The notes under the pieces are model-generated. The model was not told where the DNA came from and did not search any database. It was given only the letters and a program-made list of their open reading frames with translations. Positions 36,424 through 45,432 of a stretch of 64,000 bases of DNA are shown in pieces (the stretch's first letter is position 1; the number at the start of each line of letters is the position of its first letter). A program made the translations under genes and the position numbers. This stretch comes from Psychromonas sp. SP041 (GTDB lineage Bacteria > Pseudomonadota > Gammaproteobacteria > Enterobacterales > Psychromonadaceae), in NCBI RefSeq assembly GCF_000470315.2, contig NZ_CBRF02000013.1, forward strand, positions 1 through 64,000, given 5' to 3'.

Positions 36424-36795
36424 TTATTTACGACCTTGCTTTATTTTTATCTCTTCGATTTCTTGGCAAACAAGACAGCGAGCTGCAGTAGGATTATTTA
36501 GAAGGCGTTTGTGTTCGATATCACCAAAACAATCTTTACATAAGCCAAAGTCGTCGAAATTTGTTATCGTATTTCTAATCGCATCGATAGATATTTTTTT
36601 ATGGTTTGATTTTGCGATCAAAGAATTTCTTTCTTCAATAGCTTGAGCTTGCTCGACAGTGTCTGGGCCGCCAGTATCTAAATTTCTTAGTTCTTCGTTT
36701 ATTGCGCCCACATCATTCACTAAAATAGTCAGTTGGTTATTTAGGTCTTGGAATATTTCTTCTTTTTTTAAATCAGTTATTACATCGTTGCTCAT
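36424..36795 (-). CDS. TraR/DksA-family zinc-finger protein
   Basis: A 123-residue protein with an N-terminal coiled coil (about 20-70) and the C-terminal zinc finger FGLCKDCFGDIEHKRLLNNP...ARCLVCQEI (C-x2-C-x17-C-x2-C). Family members enter the RNA polymerase secondary channel and mimic or aid ppGpp control of rRNA and amino-acid promoters; plasmid and phage versions (TraR) work alone. The coiled-coil tip Asp-Ala of DksA is not clearly conserved. A hairpin lies in its leader. Confidence 0.85.
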   Translation of the reverse strand: MSNDVITDLKKEEIFQDLNNQLTILVNDVGAINEELRNLDTGGPDTVEQAQAIEERNSLIAKSNHKKISIDAIRNTITNFDDFGLCKDCFGDIEHKRLLNNPTAARCLVCQEIEEIKIKQGRK

Positions 36796-36822
36796 AATTT
36801 TCTCTTTAAATAGGCAAGCAAA

Positions 36823-36843
36823 AGGACACTCGTAGAGTGCCCT
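36823..36843 (-). terminator. Terminator-like hairpin upstream of the TraR/DksA-like gene
   Basis: On the minus strand AGGGCACTC-TAC-GAGTGTCCT (one A-C mismatch) is followed by TTTTG. It lies after the HD-like gene and before the TraR/DksA-like start, so it may terminate the former or attenuate the latter. Confidence 0.5.
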
Positions 36844-36984
36844 GATTAATTATGGCGACATACTATATTACTTTTAACACATATGCCATATTAAAAAGCA
36901 AAAAATTAAAACCTATGCTATTTGAATATGCCTTATTTTATAGCGCCTTATGATTTTGAGGTTTTTTAAATTTAAAATACTAAA

Positions 36985-37569
36985 TTATATATTCATAATT
37001 TTCACCAGTGCATTACCGCGCCGCAGAATGTGTTTATATTTAGACTTAAAGCTCACTGACTCAATACCACCAAACATGGCCGCATTAGAGTGGATCTCTG
37101 CAAGTCCTGTCAACAGCAGTGTAGCCGCTTCTCTTCTTTGAGAGAATGCATCCAGGTCGACTGCCTTCAATTGATGAATATCCATGTCCATTCCAATGAG
37201 TTCGCCTATTTCCACTTCATTGCTTATAGAATTCCAAATGATTTTTGATGTGGCAGCATGTTCAGGGAAGTGGACGTTCCCTTCATCGTCATATGTTATG
37301 CACATAGGTTTACCGCAGTCATGGAAGATATGGTATTGCTCAACCATGTCATCAGGTAAAGTTAATGACCAAAGAGACTTGTTTTTTACCCATGCTGGGA
37401 GCTTCCAGTTTCCCTTTAACTCGTCTCCTGTAATGATATGCGATTTTAGCTCCTTGTAGTATGAAGACACAGATACTCCATGCTCATAGATAGAAACACC
37501 TTTCGATTGCTCAAAAGACTTCATGCATTTAATGAGCGCTTGCTTGTTATTAATTTTGATACTCACCAT
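36985..37569 (-). CDS. HD-domain-like putative phosphohydrolase
   Basis: A 194-residue protein with spaced His/Asp residues of an HD fold: YEHGVSV near residue 30, QYHIFHDCGKP (HD pair, about 80-90), FPEHAATSKIIW (about 103-114) and IGMDMDIHQLK. These could hold one or two metals and hydrolyse a phosphate ester such as a nucleotide. The C-terminal third is not recognised. It starts 7 bp after the PTH2 stop on the same strand, so the two are likely co-transcribed. Confidence 0.6.
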   Translation of the reverse strand: MVSIKINNKQALIKCMKSFEQSKGVSIYEHGVSVSSYYKELKSHIITGDELKGNWKLPAWVKNKSLWSLTLPDDMVEQYHIFHDCGKPMCITYDDEGNVHFPEHAATSKIIWNSISNEVEIGELIGMDMDIHQLKAVDLDAFSQRREAATLLLTGLAEIHSNAAMFGGIESVSFKSKYKHILRRGNALVKIMNI

Positions 37570-37575
37570 CGCCCC

Positions 37576-38046
37576 CTAGACACAATTAAATTTCTTGGTG
37601 ACTTCCCTACACTGCTCTTTAGTGCATGGACCTATCCCTAATGCCGTAATGACAGGGGAACCGTCGAAATGTGGTGGAAGTATATGGTGCTGATCAACAA
37701 TAAGAGCACAAGGTATATTTAGCGCGATAAGCTTTTTGTATGCAGTTAAAAGTTGATTTGTATTTTTTGACTTGAGAGTGACTTTCGAACCACCTTTATC
37801 AAGGTCTCGATAGTTATTAACAACGTCGGGGGATTGCTCTAGTGCGACCATTAGCGCATCTGTGTATGCGTGGCCTGCCTGAGCAGATAACTTACCTGGG
37901 GGCATCTCGAGATCGCGTCTAACGACCGCGTACATATAGAGATGGTTTGATTTTTCTTCTGGAACAGGCCTTTTGAAGGCTTCAATTATTTTCTCTGCAG
38001 TTAATTCAGATGATGCAGAATCATTTTTCGGTCCAATCCGTTTCAC
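37576..38046 (-). CDS. Peptidyl-tRNA hydrolase 2 (PTH2) family protein
   Basis: A 156-residue protein. After ~35 N-terminal residues comes the PTH2 fold: YAVVRRDLEMPPGKLSAQAGHAY (catalytic region with GK.aAQ.gHA), GSKVTLKSKNTNQLL, IPCALIVDQHHILPP and VITALGIGPCTKEQ. PTH2 frees tRNA from stalled peptidyl-tRNA. It is the archaeal/eukaryotic type; bacteria normally use Pth1, so it is an addition rather than a copy of the host gene. Megaplasmids and large phages carry such proteins. A tRNA gene lies just upstream on the same strand. Confidence 0.88.
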   Translation of the reverse strand: MKRIGPKNDSASSELTAEKIIEAFKRPVPEEKSNHLYMYAVVRRDLEMPPGKLSAQAGHAYTDALMVALEQSPDVVNNYRDLDKGGSKVTLKSKNTNQLLTAYKKLIALNIPCALIVDQHHILPPHFDGSPVITALGIGPCTKEQCREVTKKFNCV

Positions 38047-38105
38047 GGCGTTAGCTAAATGGTAGTTTCATTTTATTTCCTATTCTATGGTGTTAATTTA
38101 AAAGT

Positions 38106-38183
38106 TGGCGCCTCATACAGGATTCGAACCTGCTACCGATCGGGGTTAATAATCCCGCCACTCTGCCAATGAGTTAATGAGGC
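38106..38183 (-). tRNA. tRNA, probable anticodon AUU (Asn-like)
   Basis: The minus strand folds as a cloverleaf: acceptor GCCTCAT/ATGAGGC (7 bp), discriminator G and encoded CCA; D stem ACTC/GAGT with GG in the loop; T arm GCAGG-TTCGAAT-CCTGT. The anticodon arm is best read as CGGGA-TTATTAA-CCCCG with an A-C mismatch closing the loop, giving anticodon AUU with U33 and A37, like tRNA-Asn but with unmodified A in place of G34. A shifted register would give UAU (Ile) but with poorer pairing. At 78 nt including CCA, the variable loop is longer than usual. Confidence 0.85.
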
Positions 38184-38359
38184 ATTGTTTGTTTGCTACA
38201 GAGATAATATAGCGACATTAATAATTAAGTCAATACCAATAAGAGGGAAAACTAACAACTTTTTTAAATACCATAAATTGAAAGAAAAAATTGTGTTTCC
38301 AAAGCACAGGAAAATTGACCATAATGCACAAATAAATAAATTAACTAGAAGGTATTACA

Positions 38360-39211
38360 ATGAATTGGTTTAATGACGTTTTTCTCCAGATGATAGACAA
38401 TAAAACATGGCTTTATAACTTAGGGTTCTTTAGTGATGGCTTGCTATTCATGGCAATAGCACTGTGTCTCGTCTCCGTATTTTCAGGGAAAATGACAAAA
38501 AAACACTATTTTCTATCATTCTCGATCGCCGTCATCATGCTCATCCTAGATAAGATGGTAGAGCTCCCGTTTTATGAGTTGTTTGAACACCCAAGGTTAA
38601 AGTTTTTAACAATGGACACCATACTATACGTATTAGCGATGGTAGTCGGATTAACTTCATTTATATTGATAGCAACCTTAAAAAAGCTGAGAACAATTGA
38701 ATCCATCTCATTTACGTCAGCTTTGCTTGTCATGTCAGTCTTAATTTATTCTTATCACCTCCTTATTTTAAATGCCGGTTTAAAAACAGCAGTTAAAGTA
38801 AATGAATCTTTTTACGCGGAAATAATGTCTGGAGACAATCATGTCTTTGACTTTTTCTGTGAGGGCGGCAAGGTTACTTGCTATTCAGGTGATATCAATG
38901 ACTTCCCTAAACACCTTGCTGAATTACCCAATGACTTCGTTCTTGCATATAAAGAGCTTGCAGCCAAGCCGACTCCCCCTGTATTCATGCTGTCCAATGT
39001 AGCGACCACAGCAGAAACGAAATACACGAGTGTTTTTGCGCAAAGAGGAAGTGAGTACAGGATGATTTACGACACAAAGAAAGCCGTTAGACTGTTTAAT
39101 AGTCAGAAAATGCAATTTATGGCTTTGGCTAACGCTGCGGTTTTATTCTGGTTTATAGGATCATGTCTTGTTGTCCTTATCCATAGGAAAATACTGTTCA
39201 AAAGAAAGTAG
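38360..39211 (+). CDS. Polytopic membrane protein of unknown function
   Basis: A 283-residue protein with about five transmembrane helices: four in the first 140 residues (for example FFSDGLLFMAIALCLVSVF and FTSALLVMSVLIYSYHLLIL) and one near the C terminus (NAAVLFWFIGSCLVVLI). A ~100-residue extracytoplasmic loop holds two cysteines (FFCEGGKVTCYSGD) likely to form a disulfide. AGAAGG precedes the ATG. No family is recognised. Confidence 0.6.
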   Translation: MNWFNDVFLQMIDNKTWLYNLGFFSDGLLFMAIALCLVSVFSGKMTKKHYFLSFSIAVIMLILDKMVELPFYELFEHPRLKFLTMDTILYVLAMVVGLTSFILIATLKKLRTIESISFTSALLVMSVLIYSYHLLILNAGLKTAVKVNESFYAEIMSGDNHVFDFFCEGGKVTCYSGDINDFPKHLAELPNDFVLAYKELAAKPTPPVFMLSNVATTAETKYTSVFAQRGSEYRMIYDTKKAVRLFNSQKMQFMALANAAVLFWFIGSCLVVLIHRKILFKRK

Positions 39212-39287
39212 TGTCATCTAGTTGCTCATAATGAGTTGTCGATTAAGTAACTAAAGATCACAACTCAATAAAGAACACAATTCAATA

Positions 39288-39315
39288 TTGACTAAAACAT
39301 TAAAACAGTTATATT
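39288..39315 (+). promoter_or_regulatory. Promoter of the SPFH gene
   Basis: TTGACT (39288-39293), 16 bp, TATATT (39310-39315). Confidence 0.7.
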
Positions 39316-39348
39316 ATTTGCATTAATTCTTAAAAAAGGTAAAAAACA

Positions 39349-40233
39349 ATGGAAAAAAATGAAAATTTAAAACTGAATAAAATGAAAAGTCTCCCGTTAA
39401 AGTCTATATTCACTGGCCTCACGGCTCTTACTATTATGTATAATAGTTTTTATACAGTAGATGAAGGTCATGTCGGTATTGTTATGCGCTTTAGCGAGGC
39501 TAAAAGTCAAGTTGACCCCGGCTTACATACAAAAGTCCCATTCATTGATTCTGTAAAAGAAATTGAAGTCAGAACACGTAAAAACCAAGAAAAAATGTCA
39601 TCAAGCACAAAAGAACAAATGCCGGTGACCGTTAGTGTGTCAGTTAACTGGACCGTTGAAAAATCTGCAGCACTAGAGTTGTACATAAAATACGGCGGTT
39701 TAGACCAGTTTGAAAATCGCATCCTTGACCCACGATTCAGATCTGCAACTAAAGATGTGATCCCTCAATTTGATGCAGAAAAACTCATTCAAGATAGAGC
39801 GTATGCAATTAAGCGCATAGAAGAACGTTTGATTGAAGAAATGAGCGGTTACCCTGTAACTGTTGATAATATCCAAATTGAAGATATTAAGTTGCCTAAA
39901 AAGTATTTAACTTCAATTGAAACCAAGCAAACTGAAAAAAACCTTGCTGACGCAGAAAAGCATAAGTTGGCTCGTCAAAATCTAGAAGCACAAAGAAGTG
40001 TTAATACAGCAAAAGCAACTGCTGACGGCATTAAATATGTTGCGATTGCAGAAGCCGAAGCGATTCGCATTAAAGGTTTAGCTGAAGCTGAGTCTATTGA
40101 AGCTAAAGCTAAGGCGCTCATAAATAATCCATTGATCGTTAAGCTAACTGAAGCCCAAAATTGGGATGGAAAGTTACCAGCGACAATGCTAGGTAATTCT
40201 AATATGCCTATTTTAGACATGCGTAAAAAATAA
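39349..40233 (+). CDS. SPFH/prohibitin-like membrane scaffold protein
   Basis: A 294-residue protein with one N-terminal membrane segment (about 17-35, SIFTGLTALTIMYNSFYTV) followed by the band 7 domain (VDEGHVGIVMRFSEAKSQVDPGLHTKVPFIDSVKEIEVRTRK...). A long Ala/Glu/Lys helix (about 190-260, LADAEKHKLARQNLEAQRS and AEAEAIRIKGLAEAE) is the usual oligomerisation coiled coil. SPFH proteins form ring cages that organise membrane proteases (HflKC, prohibitin) or other complexes. A mobile copy could shield or modify membrane quality control; the partner is unknown. A hairpin terminator follows. Confidence 0.88.
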   Translation: MEKNENLKLNKMKSLPLKSIFTGLTALTIMYNSFYTVDEGHVGIVMRFSEAKSQVDPGLHTKVPFIDSVKEIEVRTRKNQEKMSSSTKEQMPVTVSVSVNWTVEKSAALELYIKYGGLDQFENRILDPRFRSATKDVIPQFDAEKLIQDRAYAIKRIEERLIEEMSGYPVTVDNIQIEDIKLPKKYLTSIETKQTEKNLADAEKHKLARQNLEAQRSVNTAKATADGIKYVAIAEAEAIRIKGLAEAESIEAKAKALINNPLIVKLTEAQNWDGKLPATMLGNSNMPILDMRKK

Positions 40234-40241
40234 CTTAGTAA

Positions 40242-40261
40242 AAGGGCGATGATTCGCCCTT
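40242..40261 (+). terminator. Terminator of the SPFH gene
   Basis: AAGGGCGA-TGAT-TCGCCCTT, an 8-bp stem, 9 bp after the stop. Confidence 0.7.
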
Positions 40262-40274
40262 AGGTTGATTTATC

Positions 40275-40297
40275 TCTCCCTGGCCTCACCAGGGAGA
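40275..40297. repeat. Second hairpin after the SPFH gene
   Basis: TCTCCCTGG-CCTCA-CCAGGGAGA, a perfect 9-bp stem followed by a C run. Confidence 0.5.
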
Positions 40298-40434
40298 ATT
40301 CCCCCCCTCATCAAAGCATTCTTCAATCTCATTCAAAACCATTGCATTAAACACAAGTCCAACATGTTATTTCATATAAGAATAGATGGTGTAGGAAACA
40401 CAGAATTTAAAAGATCATTTAATAGTTGTCGCTC

Positions 40435-40455
40435 AGCCCCAGGTGGGGCTTTATT
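40435..40455 (+). terminator. Third hairpin with T-rich tail
   Basis: AGCCCC-AGGT-GGGGCT followed by TTATT, read on the plus strand. It lies about 200 bp from any plus-strand gene, so it may end a small RNA or read-through transcripts. Confidence 0.5.
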
Positions 40456-40481
40456 CTCAAGGTGAGTATCTGGAAGTTGTT

Positions 40482-42116
40482 TTAGCTCTTCTTTGTGATA
40501 AGGGGGCCTAGTTTAGATTCAATCTCTTTGCTTCTGCTTACCCAAATTCGGTTTCTTCCTGAGTTCTTCGCTCTATATAAAGCCTTATCAGCATGAAAGA
40601 ATACACTTTGATGGGTGTCATCTTTTTCAATGAAAAATGAGACGCCGATTGATACCGTTATATTTAATGTAATGCCACAAGTGGTAAACACTTTCTCCTG
40701 AAGGAACTTGTGCAACCATCTTGCAGTACTCATTAATAAGCTAGGGGTTGCGTTGTCTGAAATGATCGCAAACTCTTCTCCCCCATACCGATAAGATTTT
40801 AATTTAGAATTTTTTACTTTAATGACATTTAATATTTTCCCAAGCCACTTGATAACCTCATCACCAACTTGATGCCCATGCGTATCATTGATTTTTTTAA
40901 AGAAATCAATATCTATCAATATAAGGCCGAAATTCTTATTGTTTTCAGGTTCGCGCCACTGCCTTTGGATTCCCGCCATCGTATCATCGTAACATCTTCT
41001 ATTGCCCAGGCCGCTTAAGCTATCTATGCTGGTCTGCGACTTAACGCTTACAAGCTCTTTACTTGCTTCATCAAGTTTTAAATTCGTAGAATCAATGATC
41101 TTAGACTGATTCTTAATTACCTTGCTCTGCTCATCTAGCAAACTTTGTTGTTTTGAAGTGAACTCAATGGTTCTTTTCTGCATCTTTTCTACATTGGCCA
41201 TCAACCTTGCCTTCATCTCAGAAATGCTTGTTGCGTTGTTGCCCACGTTTTGAATGTCTTTTATTTGCATCTCGAAGTCAGACTCAAAAGCACTTATTTC
41301 TTCTGAAATTTCGTCGTTAAAGCTTTTGGTTTTGCTCAAGCCGGTTGCAAATTGTTTAAAAGCATTTGCGAGGGATGTTAATTCTTCTTTATCCTGACTA
41401 ATCCGATTGCTGTTTATTCTGTGAATGGCCCACGTAATTCTAGACAGTACATCCATTGCTTCAAAAAACTTAGTGCTTTCAGATGATTTAACCTCTATCG
41501 CTTTGCCTCTTAAGGTGGTTATCTCATCATCATTGGGGTATTGCTGAGACAGTGTTGCAGATAGTCGGTCTAGATCTCGTCCAAGTCTTCGAGTGGCCAC
41601 GGCTAGATCAGCCTGGAGTACCTTTTCGGTTCCCTCATAAAATATGCCGTCTTTTAGCTTCTGCTCTCCAAATATGCGTGATGTAAGTGCTTTAGAGTTG
41701 TCTGAAATGTCGTTTAACATCTCGGCCATCGCAAGCATGCCATCCTTTATTGATGATTCTTTTGATTTTACTTTTCTTTGGATTGAAATAAGGAGTTCTT
41801 TTTCCTTTTCACCTAAAAGCTGGTTTTCAAAAAGACTTAGTTTTGAAGACAAAGTAATGAAAACATCCTCTGTCACTAAGGACTCTTCCGACATCTTTTT
41901 ATTGATGTCTTTTGCCATGAGGGAAAGTATCGAGTAAAAATCGGCGGTTTCACCAGATTTAATTGATTGAAGGCACTTATTTAAAGCGAGATTTATACTC
42001 TGATTTAAACTAGGAACATTTTTTCTAATTGACTCTAATAATTCAAAGATGCCCTTTAAAATAACGCCCGGTTTAGGTTCAGAATATTTTTCTGCGATAA
42101 GATTATTTGCCGTCAT
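40482..42116 (-). CDS. GGDEF diguanylate cyclase
   Basis: A 544-residue soluble protein. The N-terminal ~370 residues are all-helical, ending in a coiled coil (about 290-370, with LLDEQSKVIKNQSKIIDSTN). The GGDEF domain (about 375-535) has SLSGLGNRR, LILIDIDFFKKINDTHGHQVGD, an intact active site YRYGGEEFAII, and FHADKALYRAKNSGRNR. No RxxD inhibitory site is placed five residues before GGEEF, so product inhibition is not expected. It should make c-di-GMP. The start is ATG 42116, two codons after GTG 42122. No sensor domain is recognised in the helical part. Confidence 0.93.
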   Translation of the reverse strand: MTANNLIAEKYSEPKPGVILKGIFELLESIRKNVPSLNQSINLALNKCLQSIKSGETADFYSILSLMAKDINKKMSEESLVTEDVFITLSSKLSLFENQLLGEKEKELLISIQRKVKSKESSIKDGMLAMAEMLNDISDNSKALTSRIFGEQKLKDGIFYEGTEKVLQADLAVATRRLGRDLDRLSATLSQQYPNDDEITTLRGKAIEVKSSESTKFFEAMDVLSRITWAIHRINSNRISQDKEELTSLANAFKQFATGLSKTKSFNDEISEEISAFESDFEMQIKDIQNVGNNATSISEMKARLMANVEKMQKRTIEFTSKQQSLLDEQSKVIKNQSKIIDSTNLKLDEASKELVSVKSQTSIDSLSGLGNRRCYDDTMAGIQRQWREPENNKNFGLILIDIDFFKKINDTHGHQVGDEVIKWLGKILNVIKVKNSKLKSYRYGGEEFAIISDNATPSLLMSTARWLHKFLQEKVFTTCGITLNITVSIGVSFFIEKDDTHQSVFFHADKALYRAKNSGRNRIWVSRSKEIESKLGPLITKKS

Positions 42117-42122
42117 TTTCAC

Positions 42123-42464
42123 CCAACTTTTCAGTTAAAATACGAAATGTGCCTATGATAATTTTATTATTGTTATAGCAGGCACCACACTAACAATACT
42201 AGAGTGACTAATTATTACGATCTTTAACGGAATAACGAACAAAATATCCATTACCAATGTTAACGTACCGCTATCGCCAGTCACTTTTAAGCGCATAAGT
42301 ATACACTATTAAGAATAAAAGCATAAGTGAATTTATGTTGTTTTACTTGCATATAGTCAAACAGGTTTAATGCAATTATATCACTGGGTTGTGCTCGCTG
42401 AATCCCTTAATAAATTAATGACCTAAAACCCTAAGGTGATATAATAAAAAGAAAAGGAGTTAAT
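42123..42464. promoter_or_regulatory. Divergent intergenic region between the DGC and gene 42465
   Basis: No gene is seen. GCATAAGT occurs twice (about 42293 and 42323). TATAAT (42440-42445) is the likely -10 for gene 42465, with AATGAC 17 bp upstream as a weak -35. AGGAG sits 7 nt before the ATG. Confidence 0.4.
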
Positions 42465-43805
42465 ATGGAAGAGCTAAAAGACAGAGTTGTAACTATAAAT
42501 GGTATTGAAGAATTAGTGCTACGCAAACCAAAGAGTCGAGATGATTTAGTCAGGATAACCCAAGGGGGAATGAGTGAGTTTGCAACTGAAATTACGATTG
42601 AAGACTTTGAGAGTTATACAAATAAATATTTTAAAGGTCTTGAGCCTCACATGACAGGTGATTTAGACCATCATATCGAACGGCTGAATAAAGAGATGAC
42701 CGACTTGGGTTTCGAAGTGGACTTAAACACTCAATACGGAATTGTCTCAGGGGTAGTGAAGTTCTCTACAAATAGCAGCGTATTCGATGTTGATTTTATT
42801 GTTAAGGAAAGTGATGAAAAGGGCTACTTATTTGCCGTTAGAAAGAGCGGGGGATATGGGTTAATTTCATCTTTAAGTTCAGACTCAAAGCACATTCAAA
42901 ATGTTGTCGACAACATTGTAAAACAGGCTAAGAAGTACACCAGCGCAATGGTTCAGAACTTAACGCTAGGTAAGTCTCAAATGAAAAACAATACTGATAG
43001 AGTAAGAGAAATTTCAGATGATGGCATACCGAAGTTATTGCCTGATGAAACATTATCAGATTACTTCAAAACACAAGATATGCCAGCAGGCGCGGTTATT
43101 AACGGCAAGGGCAGATACCAAACATTTAGCTCTTATGTTGCTGTTGGAAACAAGCTAACACTGCATTATATTACTAAAGATTATGCCAGCAAGAAGAACG
43201 CTGAGAAGGCGTTAAATAAGTTTGGGTACGACATTGATGGAAAGCAGTTAGACTCTATGGACACAGCTTATGTAAAAGAGCAGCTATGTACCGAACTATC
43301 AAGAAAGATTGGTAGCTCATGGAGTGATGACTACATCGCAGAATGTAGTATGGGCGACGTATTTTTTCAAGTATCTAACATCCAAAGTAAAGAAGATCCA
43401 AAGTTTGGCGTTGAGTATTTTGTTAATATAAATATGGTAGACATTATCAGCGGCAAAGAAAAGTCAGAAACTATTAATATCGACGCTAGAAGTGGCGGCA
43501 ACGTTTACTCTATACAAGCTAATATCAATGACAAAATAAATGATTTGATCAGGTCTTATAAAGCAGTGGAAGTAGAGTTTGACGAAGACTTGCGAACTGA
43601 CGCTGAAAAAATTGCTTATCATCATGAACAAATCGCGGGCCATAAGAAACAACTGGTACATTATAAAGCTCGATCTGAAGAAATGACGGCACCTCGGGAT
43701 AAAGAAAGATTTATTCAGTATGCAGAGGAACAAGAACAATCGATTGATAAGCATCTTGAAGAAATTTCAAAATTCGAAATAGATGAACCCTCTTTTTCGA
43801 TGTAA
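42465..43805 (+). CDS. Hypothetical protein (446 aa)
   Basis: A soluble acidic 446-residue protein. Two ~130-residue segments (about 80-170 and 270-370) look alike in layout, each with a V-F-x-V-D-F or V-F-F-Q-V strand, a FA/YF strand and a C-terminal helix, so it may hold tandem alpha/beta repeats. The C terminus is a coiled coil (about 385-440, AYHHEQIAGHKKQLVHYKAR). AAGGAG precedes the ATG. Family not recognised. It is followed by another large unknown gene on the same strand, separated by a terminator. Confidence 0.55.
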   Translation: MEELKDRVVTINGIEELVLRKPKSRDDLVRITQGGMSEFATEITIEDFESYTNKYFKGLEPHMTGDLDHHIERLNKEMTDLGFEVDLNTQYGIVSGVVKFSTNSSVFDVDFIVKESDEKGYLFAVRKSGGYGLISSLSSDSKHIQNVVDNIVKQAKKYTSAMVQNLTLGKSQMKNNTDRVREISDDGIPKLLPDETLSDYFKTQDMPAGAVINGKGRYQTFSSYVAVGNKLTLHYITKDYASKKNAEKALNKFGYDIDGKQLDSMDTAYVKEQLCTELSRKIGSSWSDDYIAECSMGDVFFQVSNIQSKEDPKFGVEYFVNINMVDIISGKEKSETINIDARSGGNVYSIQANINDKINDLIRSYKAVEVEFDEDLRTDAEKIAYHHEQIAGHKKQLVHYKARSEEMTAPRDKERFIQYAEEQEQSIDKHLEEISKFEIDEPSFSM

Positions 43806-43826
43806 TCATTTGTGAATTAAAAGTTG

Positions 43827-43848
43827 AGGGGATTTTTTCTAATCCCCT
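43827..43848 (+). terminator. Terminator between genes 42465 and 43905
   Basis: AGGGGATT-TTTTCT-AATCCCCT, an 8-bp stem followed by TT. Confidence 0.7.
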
Positions 43849-43904
43849 TTGATGAACTTCATTAAAAAGGTATAATAAGTAGAAAATAATTCAGGAGTAA
43901 CAAA

Positions 43905-45353
43905 ATGCCTAGCTTAAATTTTCCAATTAAAATAACTGGTATTTCAGACCTTAAAAAATATCTTAAACAAGAAGGGCTCACTGCATCAACAGTGAATTCA
44001 AATGTAACATTAAACCATGATAAGTTAGGCCACTTGGATGAAGACATTGTTACTACATCTCTTCCGATAGAGTCAACAATGCTGACAAATGCAGAAGGCG
44101 AAAAAGCCGCTTTGTTTACTTATTTAGGGGACCAAACGCTCCGCTCTTTTGTTATTCCTAGTAATAACTTGGATTCAGTTACAGCGCTTGACCGTAGCGT
44201 ATCGTCTAATGAGTTTTCTGCAATTAGTCTTAGTCCTAGCTATGACAGAGGTGTTGAGCACTCTCAGGTCAAAGAAATGCTGAAAAAAGAAGAACAAATC
44301 AGGGGCTCTGTTGATGTCTTTCATGTAAAAGTATCACCTGAACACAAGTTCGGCGGGGTTACTGAAGTCAATACTTTACCAACCCGAGCTAAGCGCGTTA
44401 TTCATGATCAAAAAGTGATGTATTTAATTAGTAATGACTTTGATAACTATGCAAGACCAGATCTTGTTTCAGAAAACTATCTAAGTTCAGAGCCTGTCCT
44501 GTTGGAGTCTACGACACCTGTTGCGGATGCCGCAGCAAGGCAAGCTGAAAACAATGCTAGAGAGAAAGCTCTTCAAGAAAACAGACAGGCAAAATTGAGT
44601 GAACAGTTTGCCCGAATGAGTCTCAAAAAAGTGCAAAAAGGTAACGAAGTCCGTCAAAAGATTAATGAGCTGTTTCATAGTAAGCTGGTGACAGAAGCGG
44701 GTATGAAATTGCCGGTAGATAGACTTATTTCTCTTAATATGTTGGTAGACAGAATCACTGAAATGACTGGCCAGGCGCCGCTGCTGAGTGTTAATCCACA
44801 AGATGAGCCTATTGACATGCTTAACTCTCTTCATGAGCAAGCCAAGCTAGAAATGTTCAAGGAACTGAATGGGTTTTATGTTAAAGCTGACTTTAATGAG
44901 CCAACAAATAAATATGTCGCCTCACTTTTTGATAAAGATGACGCATTGTTGTCTACCATTTCTGTTGATGGAGATAGTTTTGAAGTTGAAGATGTGATTT
45001 TCAGTAATGCTTTCGAAGATGTTATTACAGAAAAAGTAGAAGTCATGCGAATTAATGAAGTTGAAGAAGGTTTATCCGTTATTGAGCTTGGAAAGGAAAA
45101 CACTGACCAGCTTAAATTTGAAGCGTTTTTCAATTACATGTCGACACTTTCTTTTGCTTATGAGGATGCTGAACATCCGCCTTTATCACAGGCTGAACAG
45201 CTTAATTCATTAGCAGATTTCAATGGCACATTTATGATGGAAAACATGTATAAAGCACCTGGGGTTATTAGTGAAATCAAAGGTGAAATTAATGAGTTCA
45301 TGGATAGTCTTCCGAAATATGATGATGAAAGTCATACATCAATGGCGATCTAG
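43905..45353 (+). CDS. Hypothetical protein (482 aa)
   Basis: A soluble 482-residue protein without signal peptide. Residues 1-200 are alpha/beta with strands such as SAISLSPSYDRGVEHSQV and SVDVFHVKVSPEH, faintly like a nucleotide-toxin fold but without a clear catalytic triad. Residues 205-250 are a charged coiled coil (ARQAENNAREKALQENRQAK), and the C-terminal part is acidic. CAGGAG precedes the ATG, and TATAAT is at 43871. It might be a polyvalent-type protein delivered with plasmid DNA, but no domain is recognised with confidence. Confidence 0.55.
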   Translation: MPSLNFPIKITGISDLKKYLKQEGLTASTVNSNVTLNHDKLGHLDEDIVTTSLPIESTMLTNAEGEKAALFTYLGDQTLRSFVIPSNNLDSVTALDRSVSSNEFSAISLSPSYDRGVEHSQVKEMLKKEEQIRGSVDVFHVKVSPEHKFGGVTEVNTLPTRAKRVIHDQKVMYLISNDFDNYARPDLVSENYLSSEPVLLESTTPVADAAARQAENNAREKALQENRQAKLSEQFARMSLKKVQKGNEVRQKINELFHSKLVTEAGMKLPVDRLISLNMLVDRITEMTGQAPLLSVNPQDEPIDMLNSLHEQAKLEMFKELNGFYVKADFNEPTNKYVASLFDKDDALLSTISVDGDSFEVEDVIFSNAFEDVITEKVEVMRINEVEEGLSVIELGKENTDQLKFEAFFNYMSTLSFAYEDAEHPPLSQAEQLNSLADFNGTFMMENMYKAPGVISEIKGEINEFMDSLPKYDDESHTSMAI

Positions 45354-45385
45354 TCCTGGTCAGTTAACCATAATTGCTTACCCTA

Positions 45386-45414
45386 TACCCTGAGATTAAT
45401 CAGGGTATTTTTTT
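45386..45414 (+). terminator. Intrinsic terminator
   Basis: TACCCTGA and TCAGGGTA form an 8-bp stem with a 6-nt loop, followed by TTTTTTT. Confidence 0.92.
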
Positions 45415-45432
45415 GGTAACAAATGCACTATT

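Noticed and set aside
40265-40465. 66-codon plus-strand ORF after the SPFH gene
   Set aside because: It runs through two strong hairpins and lacks a ribosome binding site; more likely non-coding.
43905-45353. Fifth ADP-ribosyltransferase
   Set aside because: No HG[ST] strand or closing strand could be found, only general alpha/beta patterns.
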